Positions 57,720 through 64,000 of a stretch of DNA of 64,000 bases are shown piece by piece. The stretch's first letter is position 1; each line of letters opens with the position of its first letter. Below the pieces are notes generated by a model, which saw nothing but the letters and a program-made list of their open reading frames with translations, was not told where the DNA came from and searched no databases. The translations under genes were made by a program, and so were the position numbers. The stretch lies in NCBI GenBank assembly GCA_018907035.1, contig JACCIC010000279.1, forward strand, positions 372,001 to 436,000. Reading direction: 5' to 3'. Source of the DNA: Sycobia sp. Sy_11 (taxonomy: Eukaryota > Arthropoda > Insecta > Hymenoptera > Epichrysomallidae).

Positions 57720-57955
57720 ATTGACTGTATCTGAAGTCATGGATACGCGTCCTTTTTCGAAATTTTTTTAGGCAGTGAAAATCCACGCAAAATCGCGGCT
57801 TCCCATCCTTTTTTCTTGTTGTGACCACTGGACTACTCCATGGGCTATCAGATAATCTAATCTGGCCCTCGTTTATCATTTTATTGACCTCTTCATAGAT
57901 TATTTTATACATTGCTGGATTTCTGGACGACAACGCTATTTCAGCGGTGTTTTAT
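57720..57955 (-). pseudogene. Gypsy reverse transcriptase fragment
   Basis: Reads YKIIYEEVNKMINEGQIRLS, then [20 protein letters not shown] and CVDFHCLKKFRKR, the N-terminal part of a Gypsy-type reverse transcriptase (family [27 protein letters not shown]). It is followed without a gap by the Penelope-like 3' region, so the ORF at 57637-57933 is chimeric. No other Gypsy domain is adjacent. Confidence 0.85.
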
Positions 57956-57989
57956 TCACTAATCTAATTTCGTATTTTACGTGTTTTTT

Positions 57990-58080
57990 TTTTTTTTTTT
58001 TTTTTTTTTTTTGAGCTTACCCAAGCCTATAAAAAGACTTATACAGCTATGTATCTTACGTGTGGCGTAGCCCCCCCCCC
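57990..58080. repeat. poly-T and poly-C runs
   Basis: About 30 T at 57983-58012 and about 12 C at 58069-58080. The T-run (poly-A on the minus strand) may mark the tail of a retrotransposed insertion, but no element body is recognised. Confidence 0.7.
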
Positions 58081-58191
58081 TGTTTCTGTATCGGTGCTAG
58101 CAATATTATCAAGATATTCGTACGAATTTGCAAGTCTCTCGCCTTTTAGTGAAATTTCTATAGATTATTTCGTCAATATGTCCATACCCAG

Positions 58192-59009
58192 TCAAATTCT
58201 ATTTCTCAAGTTTTTCGTGATATAAAATTCATGATACGTAGTAATTCTTATTTTAGCTGTACCTTTCAGCCCCTGTATTTTTGAAACCAAAGTTCTATTG
58301 GCCAGCACATCTGCTTTTCCTTTCTGTATTGGTTTCCAATTGCATTGATTTTTTCTTCGAATTCGATTTTCATTACTAAATTGCATACTGACGAGAATTT
58401 CCCTCCCAACATGTATTTGTGCGTCCAGCAACATATTATCTTATAGATTATCTAATTGTCTTTCGATATAGATACCTCCGCGATATCTCTTTATGTGCAC
58501 ATCGCGTTCGCGTAGTCTAAGATCATTTCATTTTCTACTTGTTTCAATCGAAAATATGTCGATACAAGTGTCTTAATTCGTTGGCGACAGATAAAATTTG
58601 CGCATGGGCTTTTGCAATATTTCTCATGAATTTTTAGTACTGGCAAAATTTTTATCCTTGTAAAAATTGTATGTCGGACAGACCGTAAACGCCACGTAAT
58701 ATCAAAACCCGTTAGGAATGTAATAACGTTTTTTGCGTCGAAGTGGCAATTCCATTTTTGCATTTGATCTGCCGTTTTTTCTGCTAAGTTAATAAATTCG
58801 CTATGCGATAGTGTATACGTGGCTATGGCATCATATACTTGTAACGGATTTTCCCTTATAATCGAAGATGAGGAATATTTCATAATATCTCTTTGAATTT
58901 TCTCCTCATCTGCCGTTATGTCTATTTTCTCATTGTAACTCTCTGGATCCACAGGTTTATCTGTGAAGTACGCTGAATTATTTTTCACGAAAGTTACAAG
59001 ACATCTCAA
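58192..59009 (-). pseudogene. unrecognised protein-coding sequence, frameshifted
   Basis: A 172-codon frame (58491-59009) starts MRCLVTFVKNNSAYFTDKPV and has ordinary globular composition (IRENPLQVYDAIATYTLSHS, NVITFLTGFDITWRLRSVRH). Past its stop, another frame continues in coding style (YRGGIYIERQLDNL, then LLDAQIHVGREILVSMQFSN to 58192). This implies a protein of about 260 codons or more with one frameshift and one stop. I do not recognise the family. It sits between a poly-T tract and a mariner. It may be an old viral insertion, a transposon protein or a host pseudogene. Confidence 0.5.
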
Positions 59010-59339
59010 ATTAGTATTATAATTATTTACTATAAATTACTATTATAATTTAGCGGCGCTTGTAATTCAGCAGCGTGTATTCCTTACATCGTCGCATCAC
59101 GCCACCCAATCTTTTCGCAACCCGCTATGTTTGCGGCTTTCCCGATCCGCACCGCACATATTCGCGCCGTGCGTTCTCCGCCGTTTCAAGTTGACACTGT
59201 CATGAAATAATAAAATCTATACATGTGAAATATAGACTATTATCAAATATTATAATATAATTTAATTAATTATAAATGCAACTAATACATAATAAAATAT
59301 AAATATAATATTTTGAATATATAAATTTAATTATTATCA
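59010..59339. other. spacer, no gene seen
   Basis: GC-richer at 59050-59190, AT-rich after. No frame or known repeat. Confidence 0.55.
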
Positions 59340-60607
59340 GATATGTGAATAAGTCTTTCCCGTTTTTTTTCAAATTTTGAGCCTTTATTGTGAAAAAATG
59401 GTTACAAATGAATTATTGAAAGTATTGGCCATCGCTAGCTACAACTTTTTCCCATCTTTCTGGCAACGTACGAATCCCGTTGCGAAAAAATTCGACCGGT
59501 TTGGCCTCTACCCATTTTTTGGCTTCCTCGTAGGAATGGAAGTGCTGGTCAGCCAGGCCATGCGTCATCGATCTGAAGAGATGGTAATCAGACGGAGCAA
59601 CGTCTGGACTATACGGCGGGTGGGGTAGGACTTCCCATTTGAGCGTTTCTAAGTATGTTTTCACCGGCGATGCAACATGTGGGCGAGCATTGTCATGTTG
59701 CAAAATAACTTTGTCGTGCCTGTCGGAGTATTGTGGCCGTTTTTCTCGCAGTGCGCGGCTCAAACGCATCAATTGTCGTCGATAGACCTCGCCTGTGATC
59801 CTTTCATTCGGTTTCAGAAGCTCATAGTAAACCACACCTAGCTGGTCCCACCATATACAGAGCATGAGCTTGGCGCCATGAATATTTGGCTTGGCCGTCG
59901 ATGATGATGCATGGCCGGGTAGTCCCCATGATTTTCTTCACTTCGGATTATCGTAACGTATCCACTTTTCATCGCCAGTCACGATACGATGCAGAAAACC
60001 CTTTCTTTTATGTCGCTGAAGCAGCTGTTCGCAAGTGAAAAAACGCCGTTCGACGTCTCTCAGCTTCAGTTCGTACGGCACCCAATTTCCTTGCTTTTGA
60101 ATCATTCCCATGGCTTTCAAACGCTTGGAAATGGTTGTTCGGTCAACTCCCAATGCTTCAGCAAGTTCTTCTTGCGTTTGACAAGAATCTTCATCAAGCA
60201 AAGTCGCCAATTCTCGATCTTCAAAGATTTGCGGCCGCCCGGAACGCTCCTTGTCTTCCACGTCGAAATCACCACTTTTGAAGCGTCGAAACCATCCGCG
60301 AACACTTGAATCATCGACACAACCTTCTCCATAAGCCTCCTGAAGCAATCGATGCGTCTCGGCAGCAGATTTCTTCAAATTGAACCAATAAAGTGAAACT
60401 TCCCGCAAATGACGTCGACTCGGCTCAAATTTCGACATTTTCACGATATCAAAAATTTATGATGCGAAAAAATTATAACTAATGTGTTAGTATGGAATTG
60501 TTGACATATGAATAAGCTTTGATTATGACATATGTAACCATTGAATACTCGCACAGTATTGGTGGCGCCATCTCTTACAAAAAACGGGAAAGACTTATTC
60601 ACACTCC
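59340..60607 (-). mobile_element. mariner element, almost intact
   Basis: Inverted terminal repeats share TGTGAATAAGTCTTTCCCGTTTTTT (59344-59368; and 60579-60603 read on the minus strand), with a TA beyond the right end (60608-60609). The interior transposase is readable end to end in one frame with a single premature stop. At about 1.27 kb it is full length. It is the best preserved DNA transposon in the window. Confidence 0.93.
59413..60444 (-). pseudogene. mariner transposase with one premature stop
   Basis: One frame of about 343 codons is split by a single TGA at 59938-59940. N-terminal half (59938-60444): MKMSKFEPSRRHLREVSLYW, two helix-turn-helix regions (EAYGEGCVDDSSVRGWFRRF; TQEELAEALGVDRTTISKRL), a GRP linker, and VTGDEKWIRYDNPK with the first catalytic Asp. 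C-terminal half: ILQHDNARPHVA and HPPYSPDVAPSDYHLF with the second and third Asp, so DD34D is complete. The stop falls where relatives have Arg, as CGA to TGA, the product of a single CpG transition. The protein is otherwise of normal length, ending VVASDGQYFQ. Confidence 0.95.
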
Positions 60608-60609
60608 TA

Positions 60610-62130
60610 ATATATGTTACATATAATAAATTATAACTATTACTTCTTATTAAGTTTATCGCGCGAGTAGTACTTGTCACAAACTATAACATAGGGTAAT
60701 GCTTTTTTTTTAGAAAAATTAGTGCGTGTCCTGCTTTCTATTCAAATATATTAAATTACGTATAAACATCTATATCGTATAAACATTTGATTGCTTAAAT
60801 AGTTTATTATAATACATCAATTGATACGGAAATTTCCTGTTTTTTTTTTTATTTCGAAGACCTTATGCTATTATAAATAATAGATGGCTATACGATTCTG
60901 GCATCCATAAATAATTTTCAATCAGTTAGTAATTGTAGCTTGTTTTTTAGAGAGTTTTTTAGAGTTTGGGTAGTAATTTAGCCAATACTAAAACAATATC
61001 TCAAGTTTTTCTTGTTGAAAATGAAAGCCTTAGAAACTATAAAAAGTGTAATTTAGTCTTCTTTATATATATTTTACTTATTTGCTGAATTTATAATAAG
61101 AAAAATATTTTTTTACACTTGCGAAGTTTCACAAAAGCGATGTATTACATTGACTTGTCTTTTATGTCATTAGCTCAATTTTTTTAATAAGCAATATTAA
61201 AACATATTTTTAATATTTAGCTCTGTTATAACAAAAATGTTTATACAAAAACTTTATTAAACGACAATTTAAAGTTTTTATGTAAAAAAATTCTGTACCT
61301 CATGGCTCTGTTGTGCTTGTTATTACATGTATTATATCCATTGAACGCCAAGCAGAAGGAAGAAAAACATTTATCGGGATAGGAGCATTTTTAATCTGCA
61401 AAGGGACGGGTGTAAGATTTCGAAACCTCCTTTGAAAGTGCACAAATTCATATACTGTATCACCCATCAACTATGTGCAATGGTCCTATCATGGACCGAC
61501 CTGATATATCGGCTCTCCAGCCCTGGAGGGTCATGAAAAATTTTTAGTTCGCTAAAATGGAATAAAATCATATTCTCAGGTTCTGAGATGTGCTGCATCC
61601 AAATCTGGAGTCTGATCGGTCATAACTGCTCATAATCACGGCTATTTGAGGTCAAAGAAGGTCACTTCAAGGTTAAATGCAGAAAGTATCATATATATTC
61701 GAACAAAAATGATATATAAGAGTATCGCGAAGTATCTGCAAGTATCGAAACATCTGCATCTGACACTGATTAGATTGTGAATAGACATAATTATACTCAT
61801 TCTTCTAGATATATGACCATCTCAGGGTTTTTGTGTTTTGATTCGTGCTTTTTTTTTTTTAGAAGTGTGGAGTTTATAGGCCTTCTACTCTGCTTCTGCC
61901 TTACCCAGAGCTAACGACGTGGACGTAGAGAGTAATGTAGCTCCTTTTTTCATTTTTTTGTTTTTTATATTTTCATATTTTGTTATAAATTTCTTTCATT
62001 ATTTATATATTTTTCCATTTTGTCAGCAGTTTATTTTGTATTTTTCTCACATTGCTCTTCAAAGATCTATATGAATCTATTGATAACATGTCTTTATGAC
62101 TTTCTTTTATTTTTTATAATTTTTTCTAAC
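60610..62130. other. spacer; possible piggyBac 3' flank, no gene seen
   Basis: 60610-61300 is AT-rich. 61440-61560 carries small palindromes (GGTCC-tatcat-GGACC at 61477-61494; CTCCAG-cc-CTGGAG at 61516-61529) of the kind found near DNA-transposon ends. Since a piggyBac gene follows, this could be its subterminal region, but I see no clear TTAA-flanked terminus. No ORF. Confidence 0.45.
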
Positions 62131-62134
62131 TTGA

Positions 62135-63706
62135 TCAAGGTAAGACTTCTTTGGTGTGATAAGTTTCAAAACACGGATCTGTACATACAACTACTTGACA
62201 AGTTTTACATCCATAAGTGAGTCGATATCTGATTTTATTCATGAGACATAAACAGGAATTGCCTTCCTTCTTTTTCCTTTGATCAAGTTTCTTAGGAAAG
62301 TGTTTCCCAGTAAGTTGAAAGTCATTCGACTGACATGAATGAAGCGAGTCATCAGAATTTCTCCCCAGTAAGCCTCTCACCACTTCTAAACAAAAATCAA
62401 CATAAGAAATCTTTTTGTTAGTGGCATTTTTAATTTTATGTAATGCATGAGAATTTACCATAACAAAATCAAGTAAGTGAAAAAGTTTTCGATAAAATTT
62501 AGTAGATTTTCTAATTGTTTTTGCCAATGAAAATTGTCTGTCTATGTTGTCAATCCCTCCCATATTTTTATTGTAGTTCACTATACATATTGGTTTTATA
62601 ATATCTTTATTAGTACTCCAATGTTTTTTCCCTGTACTTCCGTAACCAACTTCATGGACTGTTATTATCATGTAAACTTCTTTCTTGCCAACCAAGAATC
62701 GGTATAGACTACTTCAATTTCACCCCGGTTTACTTTATTGACTAACTTAGGCATTCCTTTTTTGCTTTTCTTCACGGTCCCACATAGACCAGTATCTTTT
62801 TCATGGAGAAAATTAGCAAGTTGAGACGAGTACCAATTATCTATGAAGATAACGTGACCTTTATTGAAATATGGTGTTAGCAAATCAACTGCTATGTCTC
62901 CAGGGTTTCCCAAATCAAATTTTTCATAATTTGTATCAGCTCCTGTATATATAATAAATCGTAATAGGAATCCAGTTTCACAATCAACCAATTCAAAAAA
63001 ATTTTACACCAAACCCGTGTCTTTTCAAGGGTAAATATTACTTGACCTTTAATCTTTCTTTCCACAATATCAAACTTTCATCAAGGCAAACGTTTTTCCC
63101 AGGTTACAAAGTAGAAGAAAATTTCTGATTTAGAAAATCTGTTATAGGTTTCATTTTCCACAGAGGGTGGTTCTTCTAGGGTGATGCATTATGCCTATTA
63201 TTTTCAAAATGCAGACAACATAAAATTTGGAGATGTTTATTACGGGTCATATATTTTCTGAATATTGGAATGGATAATAAACGATCCATACTCCAATATT
63301 TGACATTACGCTTACGAACATGACCCATGTTGATAGTTAGAGCAAGTAAGATTCGCAATTCTTCTATTGTTACATCTTTCCATGGAGCCTTATTAGGATA
63401 GAATGGATCGGGGTTTTGCTTTTGGCAGAGATTTGTTTGTTCCAAAATTACTTTGAAAAGATTCAAATCCATAAATAATTCAAAGTAAGCTAATGGATTA
63501 TGCTCTGGTATAGGAATATTTCCATAAAAATTAGTATGATCTACAAAGTTTTTTATGGAAGAGAAATAGACAGAGTCGAAAAATACACCGTCATCTCTCT
63601 CAGGATCATCAAAGATTTCTGAAGAAGCATTTGGTTGTGATTCACCAGTCCTATCGTCAACATACTTCTCTTCTGGTTCTGAATCACCACTACTCCAAAC
63701 ACTCAT
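62135..63706 (-). pseudogene. piggyBac transposase pseudogene
   Basis: PiggyBac transposases move elements into TTAA sites with a DDD active site. 63176-63706 starts MSVWSSGDSEPEEKYVDDRT and gives ELFMDLNLFKVILEQTN, TIEELRILLALTINMGHVRK and YMTRNKHLQILCCLHFENN. The middle (62990-63175) is frameshifted and contains a stop, but CLDESLILWKERLK with the first Asp is readable. 62668-62991 has VIFIDNWYSS (second Asp). 62135-62695 has NKNMGGIDNIDRQFSLAKT (third Asp) and a Cys/His-rich C-terminal domain (CLCLMNKIRY, CKTCQVVVCTDPCFETYH). All three Asp remain but at least two frameshifts and a stop inactivate it. Confidence 0.93.
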
Positions 63707-64000
63707 TATTTTGGCTCAAGGAAGGAAATTTCTGTTGTAGACTGGTAATGGACTCTATAAGTTGTCACGCCGAATACCACAATTTTGTATCTATGCAAAG
63801 ACCAACTCAAAATCAAAATGTATTCCATAGGAAAGATAGTAAAAATAAGTATCAAAGTGAAAAACGAGAGAAGATAAGTCAACTCAAACGATGGAATGAA
63901 AAGTGCAAAAGTATTGTAATGGTAGAGTGACAGTAGAGTAACGGATAGCAAAAGCTTGTCGTAAGCGAATCGTCGAGTCTCATCTTCTCCACCGACTGAT
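63707..64000. other. 5' flank of the piggyBac gene, no gene seen
   Basis: Presumably the piggyBac 5' non-coding region. No element end is recognisable before the window closes, and the short frames on both strands look accidental. Confidence 0.4.

Noticed and set aside
1..64000. CRISPR arrays, tRNA or rRNA genes, bacterial operons
   Set aside because: No spaced direct repeats of CRISPR type, and no cloverleaf or rRNA segments noticed by eye. The window is eukaryotic. A tRNAscan or Rfam run would be needed to exclude small RNAs fully.

Overview
The window looks like insect nuclear DNA, and probably hymenopteran (an ant is a reasonable guess). It is strongly AT-rich, with many (TA)n tracts, GT/AG-spliced exons, and a dense graveyard of mariner, Tc1-like, piggyBac, Mutator-like, Gypsy, BEL/Pao and Penelope-like elements. 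There are no bacterial-style operons, tRNAs or rRNAs that I could support. The taxonomic call is inference from the transposon families.

Host genes: the only convincing one is the 3' end of a GMP synthase gene on the minus strand (two exons, 53443-53631 and 53269-53370, ending in the conserved C-terminus of this enzyme). An unrecognised 172-codon ORF at 58491-59009 (minus), with coding-like continuation to 58192, is either a host pseudogene or an old insertion.

Layout. 1-10 kb: AT-rich spacer with a 1.3-kb mariner (2047-3381), a 334-bp tandem duplication (5746-6414), a Penelope-like reverse transcriptase scrap and a mariner scrap. 10.3-12.2 kb: a Penelope-like element with reverse transcriptase, GIY-YIG nuclease and a hammerhead-ribozyme motif. 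12.4-16 kb: a mariner deletion derivative and a decayed Gypsy pol. 17-20 kb: mariner and Tc1-like fragments and an unclassified 0.8-kb repeat. 20-26.9 kb: an almost full-length BEL/Pao retrotransposon on the minus strand. 27-52 kb: a plus-strand Gypsy element whose 5' half (LTR, gag, protease, RT, RNase H; 29.5-34.7 kb) and 3' half (integrase, third ORF, polypurine tract, LTR; 47.8-52.0 kb) are separated by about 12 kb of other material. That material comprises a Mutator-like transposase, LTR-like segments, a covarying hairpin array, a mariner, inverted repeats, an inverted Gypsy LTR, and an unrecognised two-ORF block. 53-64 kb: GMP synthase tail, mariners (one with a single premature stop), a Gypsy-Penelope chimera and a piggyBac transposase.

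The most unusual signals are: (1) five tandem hairpins at 38046-38392 with a constant apical motif and outer stems that differ between copies by compensating changes; (2) hammerhead motifs in the Penelope-like 3' regions, one with its core intact; (3) an unrecognised coding block at 46859-47803 fused to Gypsy sequence, a 42-bp scrap of which also sits in the other Gypsy half; (4) a fold-back templated insertion that breaks the BEL reverse transcriptase. Nearly every transposon ORF is broken, so the window is best read as old, nested repeat-rich DNA around one housekeeping gene.
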